Counted from the stretch's first letter, positions 1 to 9,584 are shown. The stretch: 64,000 nt of DNA from an uncultured Bacteroides sp. (GCA_900755095.1 CAAEFE010000112.1:1-64000); one strand, 5' to 3'. A program made the numbers and translations. The notes: generated by a model from the sequence alone, not told the origin.

Positions 1-97
1 CGAAAAAGAATTCGGTATCTCTATTCCTGATGACCAAGCAGAAAAGATTGGTACTGTAGGTGATGCTGTATCTTATATCGAAGAACACGCTAAGTAA
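1..97 (+). CDS. acpP: Acyl carrier protein, C-terminal end (partial)
   Basis: The reading frame is open from the window edge and ends in TAA at 95-97. The 31 visible codons end in a sequence with the acidic helix and SYIEEHAK tail of bacterial acyl carrier proteins, which carry growing acyl chains on a phosphopantetheine serine. That serine lies outside the window. fabF follows after 18 bp in the same direction, the usual acpP-fabF order, so the two are probably co-transcribed. The identification rests on the tail plus this neighbour. Confidence 0.85.
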   Translation, partial: EKEFGISIPDDQAEKIGTVGDAVSYIEEHAK

Positions 98-115
98 TTA
101 TCCGATTTCATCAAT

Positions 116-1378
116 ATGGAATTAAAAAGAGTGGTAGTAACAGGCCTTGGCGCCATTACTCCTGTTGGCAATGATGTACCCGAATTCTGGGAAAATCTAG
201 TGAACGGGGTTAGTGGAGCAGGGCCTATTACTCATTTTGATGCGTCGCAATTCAAGACCCAGTTTGCATGCGAAGTGAAAAACTTCGATGTAACTAAATA
301 TATCGACCGTAAAGAGGCAAGAAAGATGGACTTATACACTCAGTATGCTGTCGCTGTTGCCAAAGAAGCGGTATCGGACTCCGGTCTTGACGTCGAAAAA
401 GAAGATTTGAACAGAATCGGTGTTATTTTTGGCGCCGGTATCGGTGGTATACATACATTCGAGGAAGAAGTAGGCAACTACTACACTCATCAGGAAATAG
501 GTCCCAAGTTCAATCCGTTCTTCATCCCGAAGATGATCTCGGATATTGCTGCCGGACAGATTTCTATCATGTATGGCTTCCATGGTCCTAACTACGCGAC
601 TTGTTCAGCATGTGCTACTTCTACCAATGCCATTGCGGATGCCTTCAACCTGATTCGTCTGGGTAAAGCAAACGTAATCGTATCCGGTGGTTCGGAAGCA
701 GCCATCTTCCCTGCAGGCGTAGGCGGTTTCAACGCTATGCATGCTCTGTCAACACGCAACGATGAGCCGAGTAAGGCTTCACGTCCATTCAGCGCAAGCC
801 GTGACGGCTTCATCATGGGCGAAGGTGGCGGTTGCCTGATCCTGGAAGAACTGGAACACGCTAAGGCCCGTGGTGCGAAAATCTATGCAGAAGTTGCCGG
901 TGTAGGTATGTCTGCAGATGCTCATCACCTGACAGCTTCCCATCCGGAAGGTCTTGGTGCCAAACTGGTAATGCTGAACGCTCTGGAAGATGCAGAAATG
1001 GATCCGAAAGAAGTAGATTACATCAACGTTCACGGAACATCTACTCCGGTAGGTGATATTTCTGAAGCGAAAGCGATTAAGGAAGTATTCGGTGATCACG
1101 CATACGAACTGAACATCAGTTCTACAAAATCAATGACTGGTCACTTGCTGGGAGCTGCCGGTGCGGTAGAATCTATCGCAAGTATCCTTGCCATCAAGAA
1201 CGGCATTGTTCCTCCGACTATCAACCACGAAGAAGGTGACAACGACGAGAACATTGACTACGACCTTAATTTCACGTTCAACAAAGCTCAGAAACGTGAA
1301 GTTAACGTTGCCCTGTCCAACACATTTGGATTCGGTGGTCACAATGCGTGCGTTATCTTCAAGAAATACGCTGAGTAA
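116..1378 (+). CDS. fabF: Beta-ketoacyl-ACP synthase II
   Basis: FabF condenses malonyl-ACP with acyl-ACP in fatty acid elongation in the cytosol. The 420-residue length is normal for the family. The thiolase-fold active site is complete: the nucleophile Cys166 in SACATS, His306 in NVHGTSTPVGD and His343 in KSMTGHLLGAAGA. It sits between acpP and rnc. The rnc start lies about 4 bp after its stop, so acpP-fabF-rnc look like one transcript, an order common in Bacteroidetes. Nothing is unusual in the sequence. Confidence 0.97.
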   Translation: MELKRVVVTGLGAITPVGNDVPEFWENLVNGVSGAGPITHFDASQFKTQFACEVKNFDVTKYIDRKEARKMDLYTQYAVAVAKEAVSDSGLDVEKEDLNRIGVIFGAGIGGIHTFEEEVGNYYTHQEIGPKFNPFFIPKMISDIAAGQISIMYGFHGPNYATCSACATSTNAIADAFNLIRLGKANVIVSGGSEAAIFPAGVGGFNAMHALSTRNDEPSKASRPFSASRDGFIMGEGGGCLILEELEHAKARGAKIYAEVAGVGMSADAHHLTASHPEGLGAKLVMLNALEDAEMDPKEVDYINVHGTSTPVGDISEAKAIKEVFGDHAYELNISSTKSMTGHLLGAAGAVESIASILAIKNGIVPPTINHEEGDNDENIDYDLNFTFNKAQKREVNVALSNTFGFGGHNACVIFKKYAE

Positions 1379-1382
1379 AATC

Positions 1383-2360
1383 GTGTTACGTAACCAAATA
1401 GATAAGATAAGACTCCTGTTCCGCAAAGACAGAGAGTCTTATCTTTGTTTTTACCGGATACTCGGATTTTATCCGCACAATATCCAGATCTACGAACAAG
1501 CGCTCCTGCACAAGTCATCTGCCGTCCGCTCCGAGAAGGGACGTCCGCTGAACAACGAACGACTGGAGTTTTTGGGTGACGCCATCCTCGACGCCATCGT
1601 AGGAGATATTGTCTATAAACGTTTCGAAGGGAAACGGGAAGGTTTCCTGACAAACACACGTTCCAAGATCGTACAACGGGAGACTTTGAACAAGTTAGCT
1701 GTGGAGATCGGTCTGGACAAACTTATCAAATATTCTACCCGCTCCTCTTCCCACAACAGTTATATGTACGGGAATGCTTTCGAAGCATTTATCGGAGCCA
1801 TTTATCTTGATCAGGGGTATGAACGTTGCAAGCAGTTTATGGAGCAGCGGATCATCAACCGTTATATTGATCTGGACAAAATATCCCGCAAAGAAGTTAA
1901 CTTCAAGTCCAAGCTTATCGAATGGAGCCAGAAGAACAAGATGGAGGTTTCCTTTGAGTTGATCGAGCAGTTCCTCGACCATGACAGTAATCCCGTCTTC
2001 CAGACAGAGGTTCGTATCGAAGGGCTTCCTGCCGGAACCGGTACGGGCTATTCCAAGAAAGAGTCTCAGCAGAATGCCGCGCAAATGGCTATCAAGAAGG
2101 TGAAAGACCAGACATTTATGGATACAGTCAATGAAGCGAAGTTGCAGCATTCGATGCCGTCAGAAATGGACACAGAATTGGTCGAGCCCGAATTGACTGA
2201 GTCGGAAGCCATGGAACCGGATACCTTGGAGACCAAAACACCGGAAGTGGAAACGGCTGCAAATGAAGTCGAAACGACTGCAAATGAAGTCGAAACGACT
2301 GTTAATGAGGTCGAAACGACTGTTAATGAGGTCGAAGCAACAGAAACTGAAAAGGCATGA
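1383..2360 (+). CDS. rnc: Ribonuclease III with C-terminal heptad repeat tail
   Basis: RNase III cleaves double-stranded RNA in rRNA and mRNA processing. The catalytic domain carries the signature NERLEFLGDAIL near residues 58-69 and the second acidic helix GNAFEAFIGAIYLDQG near 128-143. A double-stranded RNA-binding domain follows (about 165-240). The frame stays open far upstream into fabF, but the family N-terminus (LRNQIDKIRLLF) begins at a GTG at 1383, just after the fabF stop, so I chose that start (325 aa). After the RNA-binding domain comes an acidic tail of about 75 residues that ends in five 7-residue repeats of the type VETTxNE from residue 289. This tail is not part of the standard enzyme. 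Confidence 0.92.
   Translation: MLRNQIDKIRLLFRKDRESYLCFYRILGFYPHNIQIYEQALLHKSSAVRSEKGRPLNNERLEFLGDAILDAIVGDIVYKRFEGKREGFLTNTRSKIVQRETLNKLAVEIGLDKLIKYSTRSSSHNSYMYGNAFEAFIGAIYLDQGYERCKQFMEQRIINRYIDLDKISRKEVNFKSKLIEWSQKNKMEVSFELIEQFLDHDSNPVFQTEVRIEGLPAGTGTGYSKKESQQNAAQMAIKKVKDQTFMDTVNEAKLQHSMPSEMDTELVEPELTESEAMEPDTLETKTPEVETAANEVETTANEVETTVNEVETTVNEVEATETEKA
2247..2351 (+). repeat. 21-bp tandem repeat, five units, inside rnc
   Basis: Five contiguous 21-bp units start at 2247, 2268, 2289, 2310 and 2331. Units three and four are identical and the others differ by a few bases. Each unit codes for seven residues (VETxxNE), so copy-number change keeps the frame and only alters the length of the acidic RNase III tail. 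Confidence 0.9.
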
Positions 2361-2403
2361 TAACTCCAACTACCATCCTAACGATAAAAGAGTAAATTAT
2401 AAG

Positions 2404-3414
2404 TTAACCGAAACAAATCCCCATACGGCGGCCTTGAATTACTAAATCGTGATCTTCAGTTACCAACTTCAATTTACCGGCCACTTCTTCAAGAGGGATG
2501 GATGAAATGTCATCTCCTTTTAAAGCAATCATACGCCCGAATTGCCCGTTAGCAATCAATTCTGTCGCGTGTCCTCCCATACGGGTAGACAGATTACGGT
2601 CAAAAGGAGTAGGCGAACCACCACGCTGAATATATCCTAATACGGTTTCACGTGTTTCGATACCCGTTTCATATTCTATTTCCTGTGCGATGTATTCCGC
2701 AGCACGTTTCCGACCATCCGTCAGGATGCCTTCTGCCACCACTACGATAGAATAGGGTTTACCTTTTTTCAGTCTTTCGAGGATTGTATTTCCTATATTC
2801 TTGATGTTGTAAGGGATTTCGGGGACAAGAATGACGTCGCCGCCACCTGCCATGCCCGAATACAGGGCAATCCAGCCGGCTTTATGCCCCATCACTTCAA
2901 TAACCATCACTCTTTTGTGCGAACTGGCGGTAGAATGCAAGCGGTCGATGGCATCCGTAGCGATGCTCACGGCAGAGTCAAATCCAAAGGAAATATCCGT
3001 TCCCCAAATATCATTATCAATAGTTTTGGGGACCGATACGATGTTGACGCCCATTGCGGCAAATTTAGCGGCAGTTTTCTGCGTTCCGTTTCCTCCGATG
3101 CAGACGACACAATCCAGTCCCATTTCCTGAATATTCTGAAGAATCAGTGCCGGCTTGTCGACATCCGAGACAACGCCTCCTTTTTTAAAAGGTTTCTCGC
3201 GCGAAGTACCCAACATCGTACCCCCTTGGTTCAACAATCCGGATAAGGATTTATCAGTAAAGGATTCGATGTCTTTTGTCAGCAAACCTTGAAAACCACT
3301 ATGAATTCCTATTACTTCCATCCCATAGTGATTGATGGCAGTTTTGCACACGCCACGGATAGTGGCATTTATACCGGGGCAGTCTCCTCCGGAAGTCAGG
3401 ATTCCAATTCTCAT
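2404..3414 (-). CDS. pfkA: 6-phosphofructokinase, unusual donor-site signature
   Basis: This is a group A phosphofructokinase that phosphorylates fructose 6-phosphate in glycolysis. The N-terminal glycine loop is TSGGDCPGIN (residues 7-16). The catalytic motif is PKTIDND (129-135) and substrate residues lie around GHKAGWIA. The ATP/Mg loop, normally GGDGS, reads GGNGT (107-111), so the metal-binding Asp is Asn109. The catalytic motif has Lys130 where classical ATP enzymes have Gly; Lys there is typical of PPi-dependent and mixed-clade enzymes, while Gly110 is the ATP-type residue. The donor (ATP or PPi) is therefore uncertain. It is convergent with rnc, with 43 bp between the stops and no clear terminator. 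Confidence 0.9.
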   Translation of the reverse strand: MRIGILTSGGDCPGINATIRGVCKTAINHYGMEVIGIHSGFQGLLTKDIESFTDKSLSGLLNQGGTMLGTSREKPFKKGGVVSDVDKPALILQNIQEMGLDCVVCIGGNGTQKTAAKFAAMGVNIVSVPKTIDNDIWGTDISFGFDSAVSIATDAIDRLHSTASSHKRVMVIEVMGHKAGWIALYSGMAGGGDVILVPEIPYNIKNIGNTILERLKKGKPYSIVVVAEGILTDGRKRAAEYIAQEIEYETGIETRETVLGYIQRGGSPTPFDRNLSTRMGGHATELIANGQFGRMIALKGDDISSIPLEEVAGKLKLVTEDHDLVIQGRRMGICFG

Positions 3415-3512
3415 TGTCGTTTTTTTTAGTCAGAAACTCGGGATTCAAGAGAAGTCGCCAAATTTTAACGATTATTTCCGTCGTAAAGATAGAAAAAAAA
3501 GATAAATAAGGT

Positions 3513-3520
3513 TACTTTTG
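3513..3520 (+). promoter_or_regulatory. Bacteroides -7 element for the GH3-type gene
   Basis: TACTTTTG matches the Bacteroides consensus TAnnTTTG and lies 31 bp before the ATG of the GH3-type gene. I see no clear -33 TTTG at the right distance. Confidence 0.4.
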
Positions 3521-3551
3521 CACGACTAAACATTATTATGTTAAAGCAGAA

Positions 3552-5063
3552 ATGAATATTACAAAGATTATTAGTAAGACTTTCGATTCCCGTTTAAAAC
3601 AAATAGACCTTTATGCTAGTCAGGCTAGTGAGATACAGCACCGTGTGCTGAGTCGCTTAGTGAACCAAGCTGCACAGACAGAGTGGGGAAAAAAGTACGA
3701 CTACGCCTCCATCCGTAGCTATGAGGATTTCAGAAACCGCCTTCCAATACAGACTTATGAGGAAATAAAGCCTTATGTAGAACGCTTGCGGGCGGGGGAA
3801 CAGAATCTGCTTTGGCCATCGGAAATACGCTGGTTTGCCAAATCATCCGGAACGACCAATGATAAAAGCAAATTCCTGCCTGTCAGCAAAGAAGCTCTGG
3901 AAGACATTCACTATAGAGGCGGTAAAGATGCTGCGGCACTCTACTTCCGCATCAATCCGGACAGTCACTTTTTCTCGGGAAAAGGGTTGATTCTGGGAGG
4001 CAGCCATAGTCCGAACCTCAACTCCAACCATAGTTTGGTGGGAGACTTGTCGGCGATTCTGATTCAGAACGTCAATCCGTTAATCAATTTCATTCGTGTG
4101 CCGAGCAAGAAAATCGCTTTGATGAGCGAATGGGAAACCAAAATAGAAGCAATAGCCAACAGTACTATTCCGGTCAATGTGACCAGTTTGTCCGGTGTAC
4201 CCTCATGGATGCTGGTACTTATCAAGCGTATTCTCGAAAAGACCGGCAAACAAACTCTGGAGGAAGTGTGGCCGAATCTGGAAGTATTCTTCCACGGCGG
4301 AGTGGCTTTCACCCCTTATCGTGAGCAGTACAAACAGGTGATTCACTCAAAGAAGATGTATTATGTAGAGACCTACAACGCTTCCGAAGGGTACTTTGGT
4401 ACGCAGAACGATCTTTCAGACCCTGCCATGTTGCTGATGATCGACTACGGTATTTTCTACGAGTTCATTCCATTGGAAGAAGTTGATAAGGAAAATCCAC
4501 GCGCTTACTGCCTCGAAGAGGTGGAGCTTAACAAGAATTACGCAATGGTGATTTCTACGTCCTGCGGATTGTGGCGATACATGATCGGTGATACGGTGAA
4601 GTTTACCAGCAAGAACCCATATAAGTTCGTCATCACAGGACGTACGAAGCATTTCATCAATGCTTTTGGAGAAGAACTGATTGTAGATAATGCCGAAAAA
4701 GGCTTAGCTAAGGCTTGTGCCGAGACAGGTGCACAGGTGAGCGAATACTCTGCCGCACCGGTATTTATGGACGAACATGCCAAATGCCGTCATCAATGGC
4801 TGATAGAATTTGCCAAGATGCCGGATTCCGTAGAGAAATTTGCCGCAATACTTGATGCTACATTGAAAGAAGTAAATTCGGACTATGAGGCGAAGCGTTG
4901 GAAAGATATTGCTCTGCAACCACTGGAAGTCATCGTTGCGCGTCCGGGATTGTTCCATGACTGGCTGGCACAGAAGGGAAAATTAGGCGGACAGCACAAA
5001 GTGCCCAGATTAAGCAATACACGCGAGTATATAGAGTCAATGCTGGTGCTGAACAACGAATAA
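3552..5063 (+). CDS. GH3 auxin-responsive promoter family protein (adenylate-forming ligase)
   Basis: This 503-residue protein belongs to the GH3 family, whose plant members adenylate carboxylic acids and join them to amino acids. The three adenylation motifs are visible: the phosphate loop KSSGTTNDKSK (about 97-107), the middle motif YNASEGYFG and the late motif YMIGDTVKF. There is no signal peptide, so it is cytosolic. The bacterial substrate is unknown. It has its own promoter-like element and a terminator downstream, so it is probably monocistronic. The family assignment is secure; the reaction is inferred. Confidence 0.88.
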   Translation: MNITKIISKTFDSRLKQIDLYASQASEIQHRVLSRLVNQAAQTEWGKKYDYASIRSYEDFRNRLPIQTYEEIKPYVERLRAGEQNLLWPSEIRWFAKSSGTTNDKSKFLPVSKEALEDIHYRGGKDAAALYFRINPDSHFFSGKGLILGGSHSPNLNSNHSLVGDLSAILIQNVNPLINFIRVPSKKIALMSEWETKIEAIANSTIPVNVTSLSGVPSWMLVLIKRILEKTGKQTLEEVWPNLEVFFHGGVAFTPYREQYKQVIHSKKMYYVETYNASEGYFGTQNDLSDPAMLLMIDYGIFYEFIPLEEVDKENPRAYCLEEVELNKNYAMVISTSCGLWRYMIGDTVKFTSKNPYKFVITGRTKHFINAFGEELIVDNAEKGLAKACAETGAQVSEYSAAPVFMDEHAKCRHQWLIEFAKMPDSVEKFAAILDATLKEVNSDYEAKRWKDIALQPLEVIVARPGLFHDWLAQKGKLGGQHKVPRLSNTREYIESMLVLNNE

Positions 5064-5104
5064 AGTTATCCGAACAAATTAAATCATTATATGACAGAAA
5101 GTAT

Positions 5105-5142
5105 CCTACAGTGTACATAATATGCACTGTGGGACTTTTTTT
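5105..5142 (+). terminator. Rho-independent terminator after the GH3-type gene
   Basis: CCTACAGTG (5105-5113) pairs with CACTGTGGG (5125-5133) with one G-U pair and is followed by seven T. It lies 42 bp after the GH3-type stop. The rest of the gap to 5248 shows only an 8-bp inverted repeat (TCTGCAAC at 5166, GTTGCAGA at 5213) with a long loop. Confidence 0.75.
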
Positions 5143-5248
5143 GTATCACCAGCTTGCAACTGGTATCTGCAACGCTATAAGCAACAGATAAAGAATAAAA
5201 TGAGTCGATTCTGTTGCAGATGGCAGATGATTTTTACTTTTTCAAACT

Positions 5249-6382
5249 TTATAGAGACTGAAGCAATGATTCTTCTACAATGATTCCACCGCCTAACAAC
5301 AAGCCATCTTTATAGAAGGCAGCAGCCTGCCCGGATGCGATTGCCGTCAACGGTTCGTGAAGTTGTACATGCAGGAAGTTATCCGTTGTAACTGTCACAG
5401 TACAATGATTTTCCTGTTTCCGATAGCGAATCTTCACAATGATATCCGCATGCCCTAACAAACGTTCCCGATTAACAATATTCCAATCTTTAAGGAACAT
5501 CTCCGTTTTCTCCAAAGCCTGTAGGGAAGCAAGTACTACTTCATTCTTTTCCGGGCGAATTTCCTTCACAAAGACGGCACGATTCAAATGAATGCCCAAG
5601 CCACGCCGCTGTCCGACGGTATAAAAAGGATAGCCCTCATGCCAGGCTATAAAATCTCCCTTTTCATCGACGAATCGTCCACGTCTGACTTCCGTTGACC
5701 AAGTCTGACCTGCACTGACCTGTGGCTGACCTACGCTGACCTGCGACTGACAATTGCTGACCAACCACTTTTTCAGAAAGCTTCGATAATCCATCGGGCA
5801 AAAGCAAACTCCCAAACTGTCCCTTTTCACCGCCACTTTCTGAAATCCCCGTTCAGCAGCAAAGGCACGTGCTTCCACTTTGGTAATATCTCCCATCGGA
5901 AGCATCATTCTCCGAAGAATATCCTGTTTGAGTCCCCATAAGAAAAAGGTCTGATCCTTGTCCGAATCGGCAGCGTAAGTTATATAACAGGTATCATCCA
6001 CCTTTACTTTCCGTACATAATGCCCCGTAGCAATATAAAAAATCCCCATTTCATCGGCAATTTTGGATAGAAGAGGCCATTTCAGATAGTTATTGCACAA
6101 TGTGCAGGGCACAGGAGTATGTCCCACCATATATTCACGCACAAAATATTCGATGATCTGTTTGCGGAATATCTCACGGGCATCATACGTGATATGGCGG
6201 ATTCCCAAACGCTCTGCCAAATGGCGGGCATCTTCCAGATATTCGGTCGAGTCGTTCAACTCATAGAAACGGAAAGTAACTCCGGTCACCTCATATCCGG
6301 CTTCCAGCAATCGCATGGCAGCTACGGAACTGTCCGTACCGCCGCTCATTCCTAACAATACTCGTTTGTTTTCTTCCATCAT
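5249..6382 (-). CDS. mnmA: tRNA-specific 2-thiouridylase (MnmA family)
   Basis: MnmA puts sulfur on U34 of Lys, Glu and Gln tRNAs using ATP and a persulfide. The PP-loop is GMSGGTDSS (Thr where Val is usual). The two catalytic cysteines are in [11 protein letters not shown] and LGVCFCP. The C-terminal beta-barrel with GQRRGLGI is present, and the length (377 aa) is normal. Between the second Cys region and [10 protein letters not shown] there is an insertion of about 25 residues rich in Q, V, S and G (for example [14 protein letters not shown]), encoded by a short repeat array. Two ATG codons stand in tandem at 6382 and 6379. Bacteroides genomes often carry several MnmA paralogs, so this may not be the only copy. 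Confidence 0.88.
   Translation of the reverse strand: MMEENKRVLLGMSGGTDSSVAAMRLLEAGYEVTGVTFRFYELNDSTEYLEDARHLAERLGIRHITYDAREIFRKQIIEYFVREYMVGHTPVPCTLCNNYLKWPLLSKIADEMGIFYIATGHYVRKVKVDDTCYITYAADSDKDQTFFLWGLKQDILRRMMLPMGDITKVEARAFAAERGFQKVAVKRDSLGVCFCPMDYRSFLKKWLVSNCQSQVSVGQPQVSAGQTWSTEVRRGRFVDEKGDFIAWHEGYPFYTVGQRRGLGIHLNRAVFVKEIRPEKNEVVLASLQALEKTEMFLKDWNIVNRERLLGHADIIVKIRYRKQENHCTVTVTTDNFLHVQLHEPLTAIASGQAAAFYKDGLLLGGGIIVEESLLQSL
5686..5761. repeat. TGAC repeats at helical period inside mnmA
   Basis: On the plus strand TGAC occurs eight times, starting at 5686, 5696, 5706, 5716, 5727, 5737, 5748 and 5758. The spacings are 10,10,10,11,10,11,10 bp. Pairs of spacings give a 21-bp unit that codes for seven residues on the minus strand, so the insertion stays in frame with mnmA. 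Confidence 0.85.
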
Positions 6383-6386
6383 GCTG

Positions 6387-6394
6387 CAAAATTA
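6387..6394 (-). promoter_or_regulatory. -7 element abutting the mnmA start
   Basis: On the minus strand TAATTTTG matches TAnnTTTG and ends 4 nt before the ATG at 6382. If used, the transcript would have almost no leader, or translation would begin at the second ATG. Confidence 0.35.
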
Positions 6395-6406
6395 AGGATT
6401 TTCCCG

Positions 6407-6414
6407 TATCTTTG
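6407..6414 (+). promoter_or_regulatory. -7 element for the SNF2 gene
   Basis: TATCTTTG matches the Bacteroides -7 consensus and lies 20 bp before the SNF2 ATG. No -33 element is evident. Confidence 0.4.
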
Positions 6415-6434
6415 TTTGTTAAAGCCTAAAGAGA

Positions 6435-9400
6435 ATGGAAGAGAAAGCAAATACCGGACAAGTTATCATCGTTTTAACCGAACATCTGACGTTCGGCACA
6501 CTGCTGATTCCTTATATGGCAGAGAAATCTGACGACGGTACATACCAACTCATTGAACAGGCTTTTCACGCTTCACCCGAAGCAATCAGCCGAATGAACG
6601 AGGCCGAGCAACAAGCTATCGACATCGCCTCACATTATACAGAGAAATATCTGATGGGGATCTATTCGCGCGAGAAAACAGTATCCCGTTTTCTGCGTAA
6701 ATTATCCGAAGATCCGGAACGGGTAAAGAACAATATCCGCCCATTCATCGAGAAAAAGTTGCAGGAGATGCTGGCATTGATACGCCATCATAATCTGCCT
6801 CTGTATCAGAAACAGGTCGGAAGCAAACTGCTATATGCGCATCATGCCTATCATGTGCACCCTCATGACGTAGAGATCCGTTTTACGTTTCTTGCCGACG
6901 AGACCAATTTCCGCTACCAGCTGCAATGCTATTATGACGGGCAGCCGCTCTCATTAAGTGAGCAGAAGCCTGTTATCGTGCTGACCTCCTCACCGTCTGC
7001 CCTTTTACTGGGAATGGAGCTGTACTTCTTTCCGCATATTGAGAGCGTACGCATTCTGCCCTTTACCAAGAAAAAGAAAATCAGCGTCCCTGCTTCCCAA
7101 ATCGAGAAATATATCGATAACATCGTCATTCCGATAGCACGCTATCATGAAATTACGACTCAGGGACTGAATATCATTGAAGAGACGTATGCCTGCGAAG
7201 CTGTCCTGTCTCTTGAAGATACCATTTACGACGAACAGATGTTGCGGCTTAGCTTCCGTTATGGAGACCAGTCATTTACTCCCGACACCGTGACCGAAAT
7301 GAAGAAGATCATTTACCGGAACGATTTCGGCGAGATATTCTTCTTCCGTCGGGATAGCGATGCCGAAGAAGAGAAGCTCCGGATGTTAACGGATTCCGGC
7401 TTGCAACGAGTCAGCGACGTTCATTTCAAGCTGTCGCCCGATGCGCCTGAAAAGACAATTACCGAATGGATCAGTACATATCGGGAGATGCTCCAACAGT
7501 CTTTTCTGCTGACAGGAAATATGGAGAATACCCCTTACTGTCTGGACGAAATCCGCATCGAACAGAGTTGTGATGATGAGCCCGACTGGTTTGAACTGCA
7601 TATCACGGTAGTCATCGGCAATCTGCGAATCCCTTTCTCACGCTTCCGCAAGCACATCCTTGAAGAGAAAAGAGAGTTTCTGTTACCGGACGGACGCATG
7701 ATTCTTTTACCGGAAGAATGGTTCAGCAAATATGGAAACCTGTTGGAACTGGGCACCCAGACGGAGACGGGGATTCGTCTGAAACCGACCTTTGTCGGTG
7801 CCGTACAATCGGCTTTAGAAGAGAACGGACCTAAAAACCTGCCTTTCAAGAGAGAGATACGTAATGTTCCTGTTCCCCAAGGACTGAAAGCGGAACTACG
7901 ACCCTATCAGCAGAAGGGATTCTCATGGATGGTGCAGCTGAACAAGCAAGGATTCGGCGGCTGCCTGGCAGATGATATGGGACTTGGAAAGACACTTCAG
8001 ACCCTGACACTGTTGCAATATATATACAAACCGCTTTCTCCCGATGCGGTCACTGCTCCTATGAAGCCCGTATTTACAGAAACCACAGCTTCCGACAATC
8101 AGCCGGACAAGGAATGTACTGCCGGCAATCCTCCCGCCAGAGAGCAGATAGCAGATGCCGAAGGACAATTCTCCTTATTCTCGTTCTCCTCCGAAGATGA
8201 GCTGCTGCCGGACACACGGGAAATCAGAGAGAAAAATAAACCGAAAGAAAATGATCATAGACAGGAACACGGAAAGAACTCCCGTAAGCCTGCCACTCTG
8301 ATCGTTGTCCCCACCTCCCTGCTCCACAACTGGCGAAGAGAGGCTAAACGTTTCACGACTCTTGCGATAGCGGAATATAACAGCAACACCGCGTTTCCCA
8401 AAGGACATCCGGAGAAGTTCTTCAATCATTTCCATCTGATATTCACGACTTATGGGATGATGAGGAATAACATTGATATTCTCCGCTCTTACACATTCGA
8501 ATACATCGTACTTGATGAGAGTCAGAATATCAAGAACAATGATTCCCTTACTTTCCGTTCGGTCATCCAGTTGCAGGGCAAGCACCGGATTGCACTTACT
8601 GGTACGCCTATCGAGAACTCTCTCAAAGATTTGTGGGCACAGTTCCGTTTCCTGCAACCGGACCTGTTAGGAGAAGAAAACGCTTTTCATAAGCAGTTTA
8701 TCATTCCGATCCGGCAAGGGAACGTCCGTATGGAGAAAAGGCTGCAACAGATCATCGCTCCGTTTATCCTTCGCAGAAGCAAGAGCGAGGTAGCGCCGGA
8801 ACTTCCCCCGCTTACCGAAGAAACGATCTATTGCGCCATGTCCGAAAAGCAGGGTGAGAGCTACGAACAGGAGAAAAACAGCCTCCGCAACATATTACTC
8901 CAACAACCCGAAAACAGAGACAGATACCATATGTTCAGCATCCTGAACGGTATCCTGCGTCTCCGTCAACTGGCTTGCCATCCGCAGCTTATCTTTCCCG
9001 ACTTCGACGGGGTATCGGGAAAAACGGAACAAATCATCGATACCTTTGACACCCTAAGAAGTGAAGGACATAAAGTACTTATATTTTCTTCGTTTGTCCG
9101 GCATCTGGAGATACTTGCCGAGGTATTCCGCCAACGGGGCTGGAAGTATGCTCTGCTGACCGGTTCCACCAACAACCGACCTTCCGAAATCGCCCATTTC
9201 ACCGAACAAAAGGACGTGCAGGCATTCCTTATTTCTTTGAAAGCAGGAGGAGTCGGCCTTAACCTTACACAAGCCGATTATGTATTTATCATCGATCCCT
9301 GGTGGAATCCTGCTGCCGAGTCACAAGCCATCGCCCGTGCACATCGTATCGGTCAGGATAAACAGGTTATCGCCTATCGTTTTATTACTCAGAACAGTAT

Positions 9401-9518
9401 CGAAGAAAAGATTCTCCAACTACAGGAGGACAAGAGGAGGCTGGCAGAAACATTTATTACGGATAGTGAGGCACTGCCTGCACTGAGCAATGAGCAGTGG
9501 GCGGATTTGCTGAAATAA
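6435..9518 (+). CDS. SNF2-family DNA translocase/helicase
   Basis: This is a 1027-residue SF2 ATPase of the SNF2/HepA type, which moves along duplex DNA to remodel protein-DNA or RNA polymerase complexes. Motif I is DDMGLGKTLQT (about 515-525), motif II DESQNIKN, motif III ALTGTPIENS. The C-terminal lobe has SLKAGGVGLNL and the motif VI stretch AIARAHRIGQ. The first 480 residues are a poorly conserved N-terminal region typical of bacterial forms. A charged low-complexity insert of about 90 residues separates motif I from the next strand (VVPTSLLHNW). It is divergent from mnmA and not obviously in an operon. Confidence 0.9.
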   Translation: MEEKANTGQVIIVLTEHLTFGTLLIPYMAEKSDDGTYQLIEQAFHASPEAISRMNEAEQQAIDIASHYTEKYLMGIYSREKTVSRFLRKLSEDPERVKNNIRPFIEKKLQEMLALIRHHNLPLYQKQVGSKLLYAHHAYHVHPHDVEIRFTFLADETNFRYQLQCYYDGQPLSLSEQKPVIVLTSSPSALLLGMELYFFPHIESVRILPFTKKKKISVPASQIEKYIDNIVIPIARYHEITTQGLNIIEETYACEAVLSLEDTIYDEQMLRLSFRYGDQSFTPDTVTEMKKIIYRNDFGEIFFFRRDSDAEEEKLRMLTDSGLQRVSDVHFKLSPDAPEKTITEWISTYREMLQQSFLLTGNMENTPYCLDEIRIEQSCDDEPDWFELHITVVIGNLRIPFSRFRKHILEEKREFLLPDGRMILLPEEWFSKYGNLLELGTQTETGIRLKPTFVGAVQSALEENGPKNLPFKREIRNVPVPQGLKAELRPYQQKGFSWMVQLNKQGFGGCLADDMGLGKTLQTLTLLQYIYKPLSPDAVTAPMKPVFTETTASDNQPDKECTAGNPPAREQIADAEGQFSLFSFSSEDELLPDTREIREKNKPKENDHRQEHGKNSRKPATLIVVPTSLLHNWRREAKRFTTLAIAEYNSNTAFPKGHPEKFFNHFHLIFTTYGMMRNNIDILRSYTFEYIVLDESQNIKNNDSLTFRSVIQLQGKHRIALTGTPIENSLKDLWAQFRFLQPDLLGEENAFHKQFIIPIRQGNVRMEKRLQQIIAPFILRRSKSEVAPELPPLTEETIYCAMSEKQGESYEQEKNSLRNILLQQPENRDRYHMFSILNGILRLRQLACHPQLIFPDFDGVSGKTEQIIDTFDTLRSEGHKVLIFSSFVRHLEILAEVFRQRGWKYALLTGSTNNRPSEIAHFTEQKDVQAFLISLKAGGVGLNLTQADYVFIIDPWWNPAAESQAIARAHRIGQDKQVIAYRFITQNSIEEKILQLQEDKRRLAETFITDSEALPALSNEQWADLLK

Positions 9519-9584
9519 CAATCAAACATCTCACTATTGCACCATAAAAGTGCATAATCTAAGCATATTTTAATTACCACGCAC

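Noticed and set aside
1188..1382. Long N-terminal extension of RNase III
   Set aside because: The extension overlaps fabF in another frame and has low-complexity Thr-rich sequence; the family start lies at 1383.
5166..5220. Inverted repeat TCTGCAAC/GTTGCAGA after the GH3-type gene
   Set aside because: Eight-base arms with a loop of about 40 bases, no U-tract; a better terminator lies just upstream.
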